NCBI GenBank assembly: GCA_004362315.1 | Contig: SNWL01000006.1 | Coordinates: 62,001-126,000 of the forward strand | Length of the DNA stretch: 64,000 bases | Origin: Mycobacterium sp. BK086 | GTDB taxonomy: Bacteria > Actinomycetota > Actinomycetes > Mycobacteriales > Mycobacteriaceae | Direction of reading: 5' to 3' | In this document: one piece after another, positions 49,791 to 59,983 of the stretch | Layout of the letters: each line of letters starts with the position of its first letter | How positions within the stretch are numbered: the stretch's first letter is position 1 | Translations under genes and position numbers: made by a program | The notes under the pieces: model-generated | The model's input: the letters and a program-made list of their open reading frames with translations, nothing else | Databases searched by the model: none | What the model was told of the DNA's origin: nothing

Positions 49791-51166
49791 GTGAAGATGC
49801 CGACCAGATAGACCGCCACCGGGATCAACGAGGCATCGAGGCCGGCAGCGAGGAAACCCACCAGCCGGCGCACCGGCAGCGAATACCGTTCGGCCGAAGC
49901 CGTATCCGGGTTGACGGCGACGACCACCCACACCGCCGTCAGCACGCCCAGCGCCACCACAGTCCACAGGGCCGGGACGAAGCGCTGATCCACCACGTAG
50001 GCGACCAGCAGCCCGCCCGTAACCAGGAAAGGCTGGGCCAGCAGCCAGCCCTTGCAGGCCGCGGTGTCCCACACCCTTGCGCGCAGCACTGCCGCGGCGG
50101 CGGCAGCTGCTACCAGATACCAGCCCCAGGCGCCCGGCCCTTCGGCCCGCCCGGCCACCACCAGCGAACCGGCCGAAGACAGCAGCACCGTGCCGGCGAT
50201 CAGACCGGTTTGATGGGCCTCTCCGACGCGCACCCGGCGAGGCAGATCGGCCAGCACCCGAGCCGCAGGGCTCGACGGAGTTGGATCGCCGGGGGCAGGG
50301 ATCACCGGCAGCGGGAAGCGGGCCCACATCGCCGCGAACCCCGGAGCCGACACGGTGATCAGCAACGCCAGCACGATCAGCGCGCACCCCACGGTCAGAG
50401 CTGGCAGCTGCCACAGCGACGTGGCCGCGGCGACCAGTAGAGAACCGACACCGACAACCGCTGTGGCGGTGAACAAACCGACGCCATCCTCCGTCTGGGT
50501 CAGGACGATCAACGACCATGCGGCCACGCCTGCGGCGGCCAGCATCACGTGCGGAGCCCCCCACAGTCCCGGCACGGCCAGCCAGAATGCTGCCGCGATC
50601 GGGAGCAGGGCCGCCGCCGACACCTGGGTGGCAAGCTGTGCCGAACGGGCGCGCAGCAGCAGCCCGGCGACCGCGGCAACGACCGCCAGCGCGCTCACCG
50701 CGTAGACACCGATCACCGAAGCGGTCGCGGCGCGATGGGCAATCGCCACCGCGGACAACGCCACCACGAACAGCGCGGCTGCCAGGCGAGCGCCCAGCTG
50801 CAGGCGATGCGGCCCCCAGGGCCGCGTCCGTGCCGCGGAGAAGATCACCGCAGCGTCGGCAATGTCCTCGACCACACCCGGGGTGCTCGGACCTGCCGGA
50901 ACCGGTTGCAAGGCAAGCAGATCACCATCAACGACACCGACCGTGTCCAAGCTGGCATCCACACTGAACGGCGCGCCGCCGATCGGCGCCAGCGTCATCG
51001 GCGTTGGGATCGACGTTTCTACGTCGGAATCCGGCTGCGGTACCAGCCTTTTCACCGCGGGCAGGATCTCGCGCAGCGGCAGCTCGGCGGGCAGCGCCAC
51101 GTCGGTGATCCGGCCGTACGCCAGCACGGCGACGCGCACGATCGGCAGCACCGGGGTTTCGGTCAT
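49772..51166 (-). CDS. eccD3: ESX-3 membrane channel component EccD3
   Basis: A 464-residue protein with a ubiquitin-like N-terminal domain (about residues 8-90; VRVAVLAYGRITDVALPAEL, VDGDLLALQPV) followed by eleven predicted membrane helices from about residue 125. EccD dimers form the lipid-filled cavity of the ESX pore complex. AAGAGAGAGAAC before the ATG is purine-rich. It lies 18 bp from espG3 and overlaps mycP3. Confidence 0.93.
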   Translation of the reverse strand: MTETPVLPIVRVAVLAYGRITDVALPAELPLREILPAVKRLVPQPDSDVETSIPTPMTLAPIGGAPFSVDASLDTVGVVDGDLLALQPVPAGPSTPGVVEDIADAAVIFSAARTRPWGPHRLQLGARLAAALFVVALSAVAIAHRAATASVIGVYAVSALAVVAAVAGLLLRARSAQLATQVSAAALLPIAAAFWLAVPGLWGAPHVMLAAAGVAAWSLIVLTQTEDGVGLFTATAVVGVGSLLVAAATSLWQLPALTVGCALIVLALLITVSAPGFAAMWARFPLPVIPAPGDPTPSSPAARVLADLPRRVRVGEAHQTGLIAGTVLLSSAGSLVVAGRAEGPGAWGWYLVAAAAAAAVLRARVWDTAACKGWLLAQPFLVTGGLLVAYVVDQRFVPALWTVVALGVLTAVWVVVAVNPDTASAERYSLPVRRLVGFLAAGLDASLIPVAVYLVGIFTWVLDR

Positions 51167-51184
51167 TGTTGTTCTCTCTCTTGA

Positions 51185-52030
51185 TCAGATTGTGTTGCTG
51201 GAGAAGTCGCGCGCCAACGAGGCGGCGGGGAACCAGCGGCCGTCGGGCAGTGTGTCGGTGAGGCGTTCGAGCGCCAGGGCGATCGCGAACGGCGTGCCGG
51301 GCGCGAAGGTCGAGAGCCATTCGCCATCATCGGTGCGTTCCGGGTTCACCAGTACCCGGCCGGCCTCCGCGTCGATGATGCCTACGCCGACCTCGCTCAG
51401 GCTGTGCACGCCGTCGCAGGCCGAGCCTGCGCGCACCTCGACATAGCTGCGCGCACCGGTGAACACCGACCGCACCACCGGGACTGCCGAGGCCGGGAGG
51501 CCCAGGTGGTCCAGGACGGCGCCGAGATCGGCTCCGGCACGCAGCCGTTCGTCGGCGCGCACCCCCACCCTGGTCGGCAGCACGAACTCGGCGAACTTCG
51601 CCGGTGGGCGACCGGGCAGGCCCGCCGTGACGACCGGGGCCAGCAGGGTGGGGTCGTTGATGTCGACGTCGGTGAACGTGACCAGCTCGCCGCTGCGCAG
51701 CGCCACGACGGTGTCGTCCCCGCGGCGGGCCACCAGCCCGCGCAGCAGGTCGGTGCCGTTGCCCCGCACATAGCGCAGCTCCAGCCACCGATCGGGCGCG
51801 CAGGCGGTGCGAATCCACCGTGCCACCTTCGGATCCAGCGAACCGTTGTCCGACATCACCCGCGTGCGGGTCAGTTCCGCGCGCAGCCGGGCCAGTGCCG
51901 CCCCGGCTTCGCGCGGCTCGATCAGGGGCGGCGTGATCGCCAACACCCAGGGGAACGAACCGGCGCCAACGCTGTCGGCGGCGAGCCAGGCAGCATCGGT
52001 GGTCAGCTCGACCGCGTTATGTGCGGCCAA
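51185..52030 (-). CDS. espG3: ESX-3 PE/PPE chaperone EspG3
   Basis: A 281-residue cytosolic protein beginning MAAHNAVELTTDAAWLAADS; the initiator is a TTG, as no ATG or GTG lies in frame between the esxH stop and the conserved start of the protein. EspG proteins bind the helical tip of their cognate PPE (here PPE4-type) and keep PE-PPE dimers soluble and directed to the right ESX system. Conserved PLIEPREAGAALARLRAELT and VLPTRVGVRADERLRAGAD regions are present. It begins four bases after esxH. Confidence 0.93.
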   Translation of the reverse strand: MAAHNAVELTTDAAWLAADSVGAGSFPWVLAITPPLIEPREAGAALARLRAELTRTRVMSDNGSLDPKVARWIRTACAPDRWLELRYVRGNGTDLLRGLVARRGDDTVVALRSGELVTFTDVDINDPTLLAPVVTAGLPGRPPAKFAEFVLPTRVGVRADERLRAGADLGAVLDHLGLPASAVPVVRSVFTGARSYVEVRAGSACDGVHSLSEVGVGIIDAEAGRVLVNPERTDDGEWLSTFAPGTPFAIALALERLTDTLPDGRWFPAASLARDFSSNTI

Positions 52031-52033
52031 GTC

Positions 52034-52321
52034 TCAGCCCCACTTGGCGCCTTCGGCTTGGTCGCGCGCCTGCATCGACAGCGTGTTGCTCTCGTGGGTG
52101 GTGGCCATCGCCCGGTAGGCGCGCACGAGTTCCTCCATGGCCAGGTTCCACTGGGCCTGCCAGGCCTGGTAGGTCATCCCGGTCTCGCCCTGCCAGGCGC
52201 CCTGCAGCGCCTGCTGCTCGGTGGCGATATCGGCGCCGACCGCCTGCAGTGTCCCGGCGTAGCCGGCCATATCACCGGAGTGCGCCATCATGGCCGGGTA
52301 GTTGTACATGATCTGGGACAT
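52034..52321 (-). CDS. esxH: ESX-3 substrate EsxH (TB10.4-like)
   Basis: A 95-residue WXG100 protein, nearly identical in its N-terminus to M. tuberculosis TB10.4 ([20 protein letters not shown]). The hairpin turn has W43-Q-G ([18 protein letters not shown]), and the C-terminus ends GAKWG. It forms a heterodimer with EsxG that is secreted by ESX-3 and is needed for mycobactin-dependent iron use. The ATG overlaps the esxG stop by one base (TGATG). Confidence 0.97.
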   Translation of the reverse strand: MSQIMYNYPAMMAHSGDMAGYAGTLQAVGADIATEQQALQGAWQGETGMTYQAWQAQWNLAMEELVRAYRAMATTHESNTLSMQARDQAEGAKWG

Positions 52322-52614
52322 CAGAAACCTCCGTATGTCGTTGCCGCGGCGGCATCTTCGGCGACGTAGGTGCCGCCGGCCTCGCCGAGGTTGATCTGGG
52401 CGATGTCCAGCAGCGAGTTGACCTTCGCGGCGACCTCGACGAACCGCGCGTGCGCGGCCTGGAAGGCGGCCGACGATTCGCCCATGTGGAATGCCTGGGC
52501 GGACATCGCTGCCTGCTCGGCTTGGGCGATCGTGCTGCGCATCAGCGCAGTCTTGGCGCCGAACGCGGCCTCGGCGGCCACGAGCTGCGGTATGTGGGCG
52601 TCTAGCATGCTCAC
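52321..52614 (-). CDS. esxG: ESX-3 substrate EsxG
   Basis: A 97-residue partner of EsxH. The start is the GTG at 52614 ([20 protein letters not shown]), preceded by GGAGA at good spacing and matching the M. tuberculosis start. Like other EsxG proteins it lacks the WXG tryptophan ([11 protein letters not shown] in the turn) and carries the C-terminal YxxxD export motif as YVAED. The gene is 13 bp downstream of PPE4. Confidence 0.96.
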   Translation of the reverse strand: MSMLDAHIPQLVAAEAAFGAKTALMRSTIAQAEQAAMSAQAFHMGESSAAFQAAHARFVEVAAKVNSLLDIAQINLGEAGGTYVAEDAAAATTYGGF

Positions 52615-52627
52615 TGCATTTCTCCAA

Positions 52628-54154
52628 TCATTCTCGGTGGGTATCTGTTTCGTCGGGATGGTTGTCCCAGGTGGTCGGCAGCATCGGCGTGGTGGGACGC
52701 TCCCCCGCGTCGGTGGCGAGTTCGGTGAGGCCTGCGGCAGTGACACCGCGGGTTCGGGTTTCGGTGCCGGTGAACCCGATCGGTCCCGCACCGCGATCCG
52801 ACGACGAGGTGGTCGGCTGCGGCGCCGGGTCCGCCGGCGGCCCGGTATCGCTGTCGAGGTCCATGTACTCGTCGCGGAAGCCTTTGTCCTTGGCCCGCGC
52901 GGCACGCCGGCGCTTGGCCCGATCTTTTGCCTGCACCGACGACAGCGCCGCGGCAGCCGGGGCGGCCTCGGGCACAAGGGCTTTGGCTCCGCTTCCCTCG
53001 TTCAGGGTCGGGCCCGGGTCGCCATCGGGATCAGCCGGAGCGACCGCGTAGAAGATGCCCTGCGCCGCGGGTACCGGGGCCGCGGATGCCGCGGGCGCGC
53101 CAGGCGCCGCGGAGGGGGCCGGCGCCGGGGCCGCGGGGGCGGGAGCCGCCGGTGCCGTCGACGAGACCGGCCACATATTGGGCTGTTGGGTTTGCGGCGG
53201 CGCAACGGGTTCGGGCGCAACCTCGGGTACGGGCATATTCGGTTGCAGCGCAAGAAGACCCAGCAATGGGAGCGCAGCGGCCGCAAGGGCGGGAATCAGC
53301 AGCGGTGAGGCGAGCGCAAGCCCCCAGGTGGTCCAGCCGACCGGCTGGAGGATTGCCTGATACACCAGCGCGGACAGCAACGGGCCCCATGTCGCCCACG
53401 CCTGAGCCGGATTGGTCAGGAAGTCGACGATCATCTGCTGGATGCTCTGCACGGGGTGCGTCAGGAAGTCCCAGATCAGATCGCCGTCCGGCAGAGCCTT
53501 GATGTAGGACTCGAGCAGCTGGACCAACCAGTTCGAATTGGTCAGCGAGGAGCCGGATTCGCTGGCCTGAGGCGCCGCGGTCGAGGCAGCCATCGCCGAC
53601 ACCGCCTCGGATCCCGGCAGGACGATCGTCGGAGCGGGCATGGTCTGGGGCGCGGCGGCCAGTGCGGTACCTGCCACCGCCTGATAGACACCCATCGTCG
53701 TGGCGGCCTGGATCCACATCCGGACGTAGTCCGCCTCGTTGACGGCGATCGGGATCGTGTTGATGCCGAAGAAGTTGGTGGCCATCAGCACCCCGTGCAC
53801 GGTGTGGTTGGCCGCCAGTTCGGGCAGCGTCGGCATGGTGGCCAGTGCGGTGCTGTAGGCGGCGGCGGCGGTTTGGTGCTGGAGTGCCGCGCCGGCACTG
53901 TTCGCGCTGGCTTGCTCCAGCCACGCCAGGTAGGGCGCGTGAGCCGCGACGTACTGTTCGGCGCTGGGTCCCTGCCACGAACCGGCCTGGACAGCGGCCA
54001 GGATCTGGGTGAGTTCTGCTGCGGCGGCGGAGTATTCGGTACTCAGGACCTGCCACGCCGAGGCGGCAGCCAGCAGCTCACCGGCACCCGGCCCGGCGCT
54101 CAGCAGCGCTGAGTGGACCTCCGGTGGTGAAGCGAGCCAGACCGGCGCAGTCAT
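52628..54154 (-). CDS. ppe4: PPE-family protein, PPE4-like, ESX-3 substrate
   Basis: A 508-residue PPE protein. The PPE motif is at residues 10-12 ([10 protein letters not shown]) and the WxG-like turn at about 60-62 ([19 protein letters not shown]). A long hydrophobic central region is followed by a Pro/Ala-rich segment and a basic patch ([20 protein letters not shown]), as in PPE4 (Rv0286). It pairs with PE5, whose stop overlaps this ATG (TGATG). In M. smegmatis and M. tuberculosis the ESX-3 PE-PPE pair is tied to siderophore-iron acquisition. Confidence 0.93.
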   Translation of the reverse strand: MTAPVWLASPPEVHSALLSAGPGAGELLAAASAWQVLSTEYSAAAAELTQILAAVQAGSWQGPSAEQYVAAHAPYLAWLEQASANSAGAALQHQTAAAAYSTALATMPTLPELAANHTVHGVLMATNFFGINTIPIAVNEADYVRMWIQAATTMGVYQAVAGTALAAAPQTMPAPTIVLPGSEAVSAMAASTAAPQASESGSSLTNSNWLVQLLESYIKALPDGDLIWDFLTHPVQSIQQMIVDFLTNPAQAWATWGPLLSALVYQAILQPVGWTTWGLALASPLLIPALAAAALPLLGLLALQPNMPVPEVAPEPVAPPQTQQPNMWPVSSTAPAAPAPAAPAPAPSAAPGAPAASAAPVPAAQGIFYAVAPADPDGDPGPTLNEGSGAKALVPEAAPAAAALSSVQAKDRAKRRRAARAKDKGFRDEYMDLDSDTGPPADPAPQPTTSSSDRGAGPIGFTGTETRTRGVTAAGLTELATDAGERPTTPMLPTTWDNHPDETDTHRE

Positions 54155-54465
54155 CAGCCTCCCCGTGCGATCAGGTAGGAGGCCGCCGCGGCGGCATCGG
54201 TGGTGGCGTAGCCGGTACCCGACTCGCCCACCGCCGCACCTGATCGTCCCAATTCGGTGACGCCCTGGGCGGCGGTTGCGGTGTGCTCCAGGCCCTGGGC
54301 ACTGAACCCGGCGGCGGTCTGCAGCGAAACCGGGTCGGCGGCAGGGGGCACCACAGCGGTGATCAACGGTGCGGTCGCCGCATGGACGGCAGCCAGCCGG
54401 GCGGTCAGGGCTTCGACGGCGGCACTGGCCGAGACCAGTCCTTCAGGAATGACACGCAGGGTCAT
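54154..54465 (-). CDS. pe5: PE-family protein PE5-like
   Basis: A 103-residue PE protein with Pro-Glu at residues 7-8 ([20 protein letters not shown]) and the two-helix hairpin typical of the family. The C-terminal YxxxD/E secretion signal is YATTD. No extension beyond the PE domain. Its ATG overlaps the eccC3 stop (ATGA), and its stop overlaps PPE4. Confidence 0.95.
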   Translation of the reverse strand: MTLRVIPEGLVSASAAVEALTARLAAVHAATAPLITAVVPPAADPVSLQTAAGFSAQGLEHTATAAQGVTELGRSGAAVGESGTGYATTDAAAAASYLIARGG

Positions 54466-57400
54466 GACGGGTTGTCCTCTCCGAACGGGATCCGAGATGC
54501 GCTGTGCGCGTGTGCGAATGGATTGACGAGCTGAATATGGTCGACGACGTCGCTGTCGCCGAGCAACAACCCGCGCCCGACCGGCAGCCTGGTGAACCGG
54601 TGCCCGCGGATCTTGGCGCCGTCGGCGGGATTGCCCGACAGCATCACCACCGTCGACTGCAGATCACTCATCCGGCGCAGCAACGGGTTGGTCATCAGCG
54701 CGTGCGCCGATCCCCCGGCCCGGCCGGTGAGGATTACCCGCAATCCGAGATCGCCTGCCGCCGAGAGCAGCCCGAGCAGTGGGGTCCACGGCCGGTGGCC
54801 CGCGTACGGCCCGCTGATGGCGGGACCGTCGGGGATCTGATCGACGTCGTCGACGATCAGATAGTGCGTGTGCGTCGACCCGCCATGGCCGCGGTAGTCC
54901 CAAGTGACCAAGTCGGCGGCGGCCAATCCGGCCGGGGGCCGACGCTGTTCGATCAGTGCCGCGAGTCCCATCACCGCCGGGGTCACCCGGTCGATGTTCG
55001 CGCTGTACTCGTTGTCGGCGAACAGCGGCTCGTCGACAAGATGCAGGCGCCGGTCGAACACGGTGAATGCGACGTCGGTCGCGGTCGAGTTCTCCCGGAT
55101 GGTCCGGATCAGATGCCGCAGCAGCGTGGTCTTGCCGGTCTTGCTGTCCCCGAACACCATCAGCAGCGGCTGTTCGGCGAAGTCGTGCACGACGGGCGCG
55201 AGATCCACCTCGCGTTGCCCGAGTACCACCCGCTCGCCACCGCGGTACAACGGCGCCACCTCGGTGGGCTCGAGGTCGGCCGGCAACAGTCGTACGGGCG
55301 GCGCTTGCAGCCCCGAGTGGACGGCGTTGATGACCGGAATCTGCGCCAGATCGGGTTCGGCGAACAGGAAATGTTCACCGGCCATTGTGAGACCGCGACC
55401 CGGCTGGTCGTGCGGCACCGATTCGGCAGGGCGGCGCAGGCTGTCGGTCACCCGTACATTGCTGTCACGCGGGTCGGGCAGGCGCAGCTCCAGGCGCAGG
55501 CCGAGACCGTCGCGCATCGCCAGTGGCACCTCCAACCAGTTCGGCGTGGTGACCACGACGTGGATGCCATGCGCCAGGCCGGTATTGGCCAGTTCGGTGA
55601 CGACGGCCAACAGCGGATTGCGAGTGTTGAACTGGTCGGTGTTGTCGCGACCGAACGCGTAAAGGTTGTCGATCACCAGGAACACTTCGCCGTACTCGTC
55701 CTGGTAGCCACCCTGGCGACCGGCATTGCGCTGCCGCGACCGCAGCAGTTGCTCGAGCTCGCCGAACGTGCGGCGGATCCGCTCCGGCTCCAGTGGCGAG
55801 GCGACACTGCCCACATGAGCCAGGCCCTCCAAACCACGCAACCGGCCACCGCCGTAGTCCAGGCAGTAGAACGTGACGTCACGCGGTGAGTGCAGTGCCG
55901 CGGCCGACAGCACGAATGTCATCAGCGCCGTGGACTTTCCAGACTTGGCTCCGCCGTGGATCACCATGTTGCCCGCCGACGACCCCGCCTCGAAGATCAG
56001 GGGGTCGCGACGCATCTCGAAGGGACGGTCGATCTCACCGAGCGGCCAGCGCCACTGCCGCGGCGTCACCGCGGCGCCGGCCAGCACCTCGTCCAGAGGC
56101 AGCGATCCATCAAGCGGTGGCAGCCACAGTGCGGGCGCCTTGGGCCCGTATTGCGCGAGCTGATCGCCGATCGTGGTGATCAGCTTGCGGGGCAACCCCA
56201 CCGGGACGATCTCGTCGGACAACACCACGATGTCCTCGTCCAGCGCCGCCGGGCCCGCCGTGAAGGCGACCGGCTCGGGTGCCGCGGGCACCACATAGGA
56301 CGTGACCGGCCGGGGCGGGTCGTAGATTCCGTCGACGTAGGTGCTCCGGAATTTGACCGGTGCCGCCCCCGGTGCGGGCACGAGGAACCCAACTCCCTTG
56401 TGTTCCTTGCCCGATTCGATGTGGTAGGCATCCTCGACTCCGATGATCTGCCGGGAGGCCGCGGGGCTGGCCACCTTGAGGCCGAACCGGTACGAGGTGT
56501 TCTTGTCGATATCGCGGATGCGCCCGATATCAAGGGTCTGCGACGCGAACAGGATGTGGATCCGGAACGAGCGCCCCTTACGGGCGACATAGTCGAACAG
56601 CTCGGCGTACTCGGGGTGCTCGGCCAGCATCAGGGTGAATTCATCAGCCACCACGAACAGGGTGGGCAGCGGCGGCAGCTCGATCCCCACCTCCTCGGCG
56701 GCGGGGCGCGCGGCCTCGTACTCGGCCACCGAACCGAACGCGCTGCCCTGCACGCGCCTGCCGAAGTCACGCAGCATGGCCTCGCGACGCGCGACCTCGC
56801 CGCGCAGCGTATCGGCGAACCGGTCGGCAAGCGACTTCTTCTCGGCCATGTTCGAGATCACCGCGACCACCTGGGGGAAGTGGCGGAAGATATCTGCTCC
56901 GGCCTCACCCTTGAAGTCGACGTAGATCACGATGAGCCGGTCGGCGGAGTGTGTTGTCAACAGCGACAACAGGATCGACATCAGCGTCTGTGACTTGCCC
57001 GAGCCCGTCATACCGATCATCAGTCCGTGCGGGCCCATCCCGCCTTCGGCTTCGTCCTTGAGGTCGAAGTACAGCGGCACTCCGGTGGCGGTCACGCCGA
57101 TCGGCACACGCAATTCGTCGTCGCGCAGCCGGGGCGCCCACACGTCAGCGACATCGAGCGCCGACGCATCGGGAATGCCCATCAGCGTAGTGAAACTCGC
57201 CCCGCGGGTGGCCGGTGATCGCAGTCCGGCGTGGGTGGGATTGGAGTCCCACCGCGCCAGACCGCGGGCCAAGTGCACCGCCTCGGCCTGGGACATCTGG
57301 TCCGCTCGGTCGATGAACGGTTGCCAGCCGCCGGTTTCCCACCGCTGGATCGCGCCGTCGGCAACGTGCAGGACCGGTCGCTCCGGATCGGCGTACTGAC

Positions 57401-58454
57401 CCGCGCGCGGCTCAGAATCTGCTGCGGCGGTGTAGATTACCGTGACTCCCGACCATCCCGTCGCCAGCACCGAATCCTCCGGCGCGTGATCGGGATCATC
57501 GACGACGATCAGCAGATGGCGCAGCGGATCGTCGGAGTCGATACCGAACAGCGGACGTTCGGCCAGCGCCGGGCCGATCGACGCGATCAGATCGTCGGTG
57601 GTGGCGGCCAGGTAGCGCGCGGGCCCGCAGCCGTCGAGCTGACCGGGAATATCACTGTGCGGCAACCACTTCAGCCACGACCAGTCCGGGAACTCCAGAT
57701 CGGGGCTGGCCAGTGCAATGCCGAGGGAGGCAGCGTCGTGCCAGGTGACGGCCTGACCAAGCCAGGCGCGCAGCGCTGCGCGAACCTCCGCCGCGTCACC
57801 GACGACGGTGATCCGGGACACCGTCTTGAGGTCGATGCCCCTCGGAGCGTCGCGGACGACGCGCTGAGTATCCAACAGGGCACGTAATGCACTGTGCGAC
57901 ACCGGCTCCAAGTCCACCTCGTCGGCGGTGTCCTTGACCCGCAGCGTGGTGTCCAGCGGCACGGTGTGCAGTCCCGCGCGCAGCACCAGGAAGTCACTGT
58001 CGTGCGGGTCACGCTCCCATTGCCGACGGGTTCCGGGAATCGCGGCCAGCGCCGCCGGGTCGGGGTGCGACCAGAGCAGTGCGGCGCGCTGTGCTGCCGC
58101 CTCGGTACGGACGTTGTCGCGGACCACGGACAGGTAGCGCAAGTAGTCGGCGCGTTCGGCGTCGACCTCCTCGGTGCGCATCTTGTTGTCGGTGCCCCGG
58201 TAGAGCGCCGTCGCGGCGAGCAGCAACACGAAGGGGAAGAACAGCGTCTGCGGTGAGATCAGCCGCATCCCGGTCGCGAACAGCGCGACGATCATGCCCA
58301 CGATCAGGAAGACGATCAGGAACGGCAAAGCCCGGCGCAGCAGCGACGGCGGCACAACACGAGGCAACTCGGGCGGAGCCTCGATCACGATCGCACCCTT
58401 GCGGGTCTTCGGACCGGGCATTCGCCGGCCCGCCTCGAAGATCAGCCGGCTCAT
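54462..58454 (-). CDS. eccC3: ESX-3 motor ATPase EccC3
   Basis: A 1330-residue FtsK/SpoIIIE-type protein, the same length as Rv0284, with EccCa and EccCb parts in one chain. Two N-terminal membrane helices occur at about residues 38-58 and 63-80. Three ATPase domains carry Walker A GMTGSGKS near 480, GGAKSGKS near 832 and GDSKTGKT near 1101. The ATG at 58454 ([20 protein letters not shown]) overlaps the eccB3 stop. EccC recognises the YxxxD/E export signals of Esx and PE partners and drives secretion. Confidence 0.96.
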   Translation of the reverse strand: MSRLIFEAGRRMPGPKTRKGAIVIEAPPELPRVVPPSLLRRALPFLIVFLIVGMIVALFATGMRLISPQTLFFPFVLLLAATALYRGTDNKMRTEEVDAERADYLRYLSVVRDNVRTEAAAQRAALLWSHPDPAALAAIPGTRRQWERDPHDSDFLVLRAGLHTVPLDTTLRVKDTADEVDLEPVSHSALRALLDTQRVVRDAPRGIDLKTVSRITVVGDAAEVRAALRAWLGQAVTWHDAASLGIALASPDLEFPDWSWLKWLPHSDIPGQLDGCGPARYLAATTDDLIASIGPALAERPLFGIDSDDPLRHLLIVVDDPDHAPEDSVLATGWSGVTVIYTAAADSEPRAGQYADPERPVLHVADGAIQRWETGGWQPFIDRADQMSQAEAVHLARGLARWDSNPTHAGLRSPATRGASFTTLMGIPDASALDVADVWAPRLRDDELRVPIGVTATGVPLYFDLKDEAEGGMGPHGLMIGMTGSGKSQTLMSILLSLLTTHSADRLIVIYVDFKGEAGADIFRHFPQVVAVISNMAEKKSLADRFADTLRGEVARREAMLRDFGRRVQGSAFGSVAEYEAARPAAEEVGIELPPLPTLFVVADEFTLMLAEHPEYAELFDYVARKGRSFRIHILFASQTLDIGRIRDIDKNTSYRFGLKVASPAASRQIIGVEDAYHIESGKEHKGVGFLVPAPGAAPVKFRSTYVDGIYDPPRPVTSYVVPAAPEPVAFTAGPAALDEDIVVLSDEIVPVGLPRKLITTIGDQLAQYGPKAPALWLPPLDGSLPLDEVLAGAAVTPRQWRWPLGEIDRPFEMRRDPLIFEAGSSAGNMVIHGGAKSGKSTALMTFVLSAAALHSPRDVTFYCLDYGGGRLRGLEGLAHVGSVASPLEPERIRRTFGELEQLLRSRQRNAGRQGGYQDEYGEVFLVIDNLYAFGRDNTDQFNTRNPLLAVVTELANTGLAHGIHVVVTTPNWLEVPLAMRDGLGLRLELRLPDPRDSNVRVTDSLRRPAESVPHDQPGRGLTMAGEHFLFAEPDLAQIPVINAVHSGLQAPPVRLLPADLEPTEVAPLYRGGERVVLGQREVDLAPVVHDFAEQPLLMVFGDSKTGKTTLLRHLIRTIRENSTATDVAFTVFDRRLHLVDEPLFADNEYSANIDRVTPAVMGLAALIEQRRPPAGLAAADLVTWDYRGHGGSTHTHYLIVDDVDQIPDGPAISGPYAGHRPWTPLLGLLSAAGDLGLRVILTGRAGGSAHALMTNPLLRRMSDLQSTVVMLSGNPADGAKIRGHRFTRLPVGRGLLLGDSDVVDHIQLVNPFAHAHSASRIPFGEDNPS

Positions 58455-59983
58455 CGGGACTCCTGCACGTTCATGGGCCGGACCGAGTCGTAGGCGACCA
58501 GCGCGTCGGATTGGGACAGGGCCGGACCGGGCGCGAACAGGGTCAGCGCCGACCACGGGACCGGGAGTGGCGGTTGGGTCAGACCCAGTGCGGCGACCGA
58601 CTTTTCGGCGGTCTGGCGATCGCCGCCGATCCCGTACCGAACGCCGGTGTCGGAGATCCAGAACAGTGATCCGGCGGGCGGCGAGGCAGGCTGCTGACCG
58701 ACGGTCTGTACGAAGTAGCCTCGCCCGGGCGGCAGGGCGACCCGGGTCGCGGTGCCCGGGTTGCCACCGCCGACGAGATCAACCGAGCGGATGGTGTCCG
58801 GCAGCGGCAGCGTCGAACCCGACAGCAAGGTCAACGAACTGGTCGCGGCGCCATCGATTTTCGTCCATGCCGCGCAGGTCACCGGAGCATCAGCGGCGGA
58901 GACGAGTTTGACGGGCGTGGCTGGGAACGCTGCCACGTCCAGCTGTGATGACACCGGAAGCCGGGCGATGTCGTCGGCACCGAGGTGCGGCGGCTGCGCC
59001 AGACCATAGGAATTGGCATTGCGCAGCACTGCGGCCAGCACGGGGCTGATCGGCTGCAGACCGTCGGGAAGCACCGCGTAATTCATCGGGGTGGCGTCGT
59101 TGCCGTAAGCGATCACGACAGCGCCGATCGGGGCCGCCACGGGCAAGGGATATCCGGTGGGCAACCCGGCGTCGGGGATCTGCGGCACCCGCAGTGCGGG
59201 CGCTTCCGGAACCGCGTTGAACAGGCCGGGCACGATGGACCGCGGCGCTGGTGCCGCGGCGGGCAGGCCCAGTGCGTCGGTGACAGCCCGGTCCGCGAGA
59301 TCGATGGCGCTGCGCCGGCCATCCCACAGCAACCAGGTGCCGTCGGTGCCGCCGACCAGGATCGCGCGGCCGCCCGCCAGCGCGTCGGCATGCGCGCCAC
59401 CGCTTTCCAGCGGCCCGGCGATCACCGAGGTGCCCGCGGCCTCGGCCGGTCCGCCCGTACCGTCGCACACCGTCCACGCGGCATCGCGAGATGCGCTCTG
59501 CACCATGCGTTCCGGTGCCGCGGGGATACCGATCAGACTGCCTCGGGCGAACTGGTCGAGCTGCTCACTGCTCACTGTGGTGGGGTCCACCGGACGACCC
59601 ACGGCCAGACGTGCCGAGGTCAGGTTCAGCACGGGATGCAGACGGTCGTCGAGGCGGACATACAGCGCGGACGTCGTGCGGTCGGCCAGCACCGGGTCGT
59701 TACCCGGCACGCCACCCGGACGCAGTACTGAGAAGACGAAGCACCCGATCACCGCGGTCACCGCCAGCAGAACACCCATCATCACGGCGCGAGACTGGCT
59801 CCGCAGCGGATCCACCAACATCCGGGTGTCGTGCAGCGCGAGACCGGATGCGATGCGGCGCATGATGAATCGCCAGCCCGTTACCTGGTGGCGGGTGATG
59901 AACCCGCGCCGGTAGGTGACCCGGTCGGGGTTGTCGTTGGCCGGTGTGCGCGAGGTAAAGGACCGGCGATCGTCGTCGCTCAT
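58451..59983 (-). CDS. eccB3: ESX-3 periplasmic/membrane component EccB3
   Basis: A 510-residue protein with a cytoplasmic N-terminus containing [18 protein letters not shown], one membrane helix at about residues 67-90 ([20 protein letters not shown]) and a large periplasmic R-domain region ([20 protein letters not shown]). Two cysteines, in [11 protein letters not shown] and [10 protein letters not shown], probably form the disulfide seen in EccB proteins. Overlaps by four bases at both ends (ATGA) with eccA3 and eccC3. Confidence 0.95.
   Translation of the reverse strand: MSDDDRRSFTSRTPANDNPDRVTYRRGFITRHQVTGWRFIMRRIASGLALHDTRMLVDPLRSQSRAVMMGVLLAVTAVIGCFVFSVLRPGGVPGNDPVLADRTTSALYVRLDDRLHPVLNLTSARLAVGRPVDPTTVSSEQLDQFARGSLIGIPAAPERMVQSASRDAAWTVCDGTGGPAEAAGTSVIAGPLESGGAHADALAGGRAILVGGTDGTWLLWDGRRSAIDLADRAVTDALGLPAAAPAPRSIVPGLFNAVPEAPALRVPQIPDAGLPTGYPLPVAAPIGAVVIAYGNDATPMNYAVLPDGLQPISPVLAAVLRNANSYGLAQPPHLGADDIARLPVSSQLDVAAFPATPVKLVSAADAPVTCAAWTKIDGAATSSLTLLSGSTLPLPDTIRSVDLVGGGNPGTATRVALPPGRGYFVQTVGQQPASPPAGSLFWISDTGVRYGIGGDRQTAEKSVAALGLTQPPLPVPWSALTLFAPGPALSQSDALVAYDSVRPMNVQESR

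Noticed and set aside
48270-49811. A 513-codon plus-strand open frame
   Set aside because: It is the antisense shadow of mycP3 and eccE3, whose catalytic motifs and start-stop overlaps are unmistakable.
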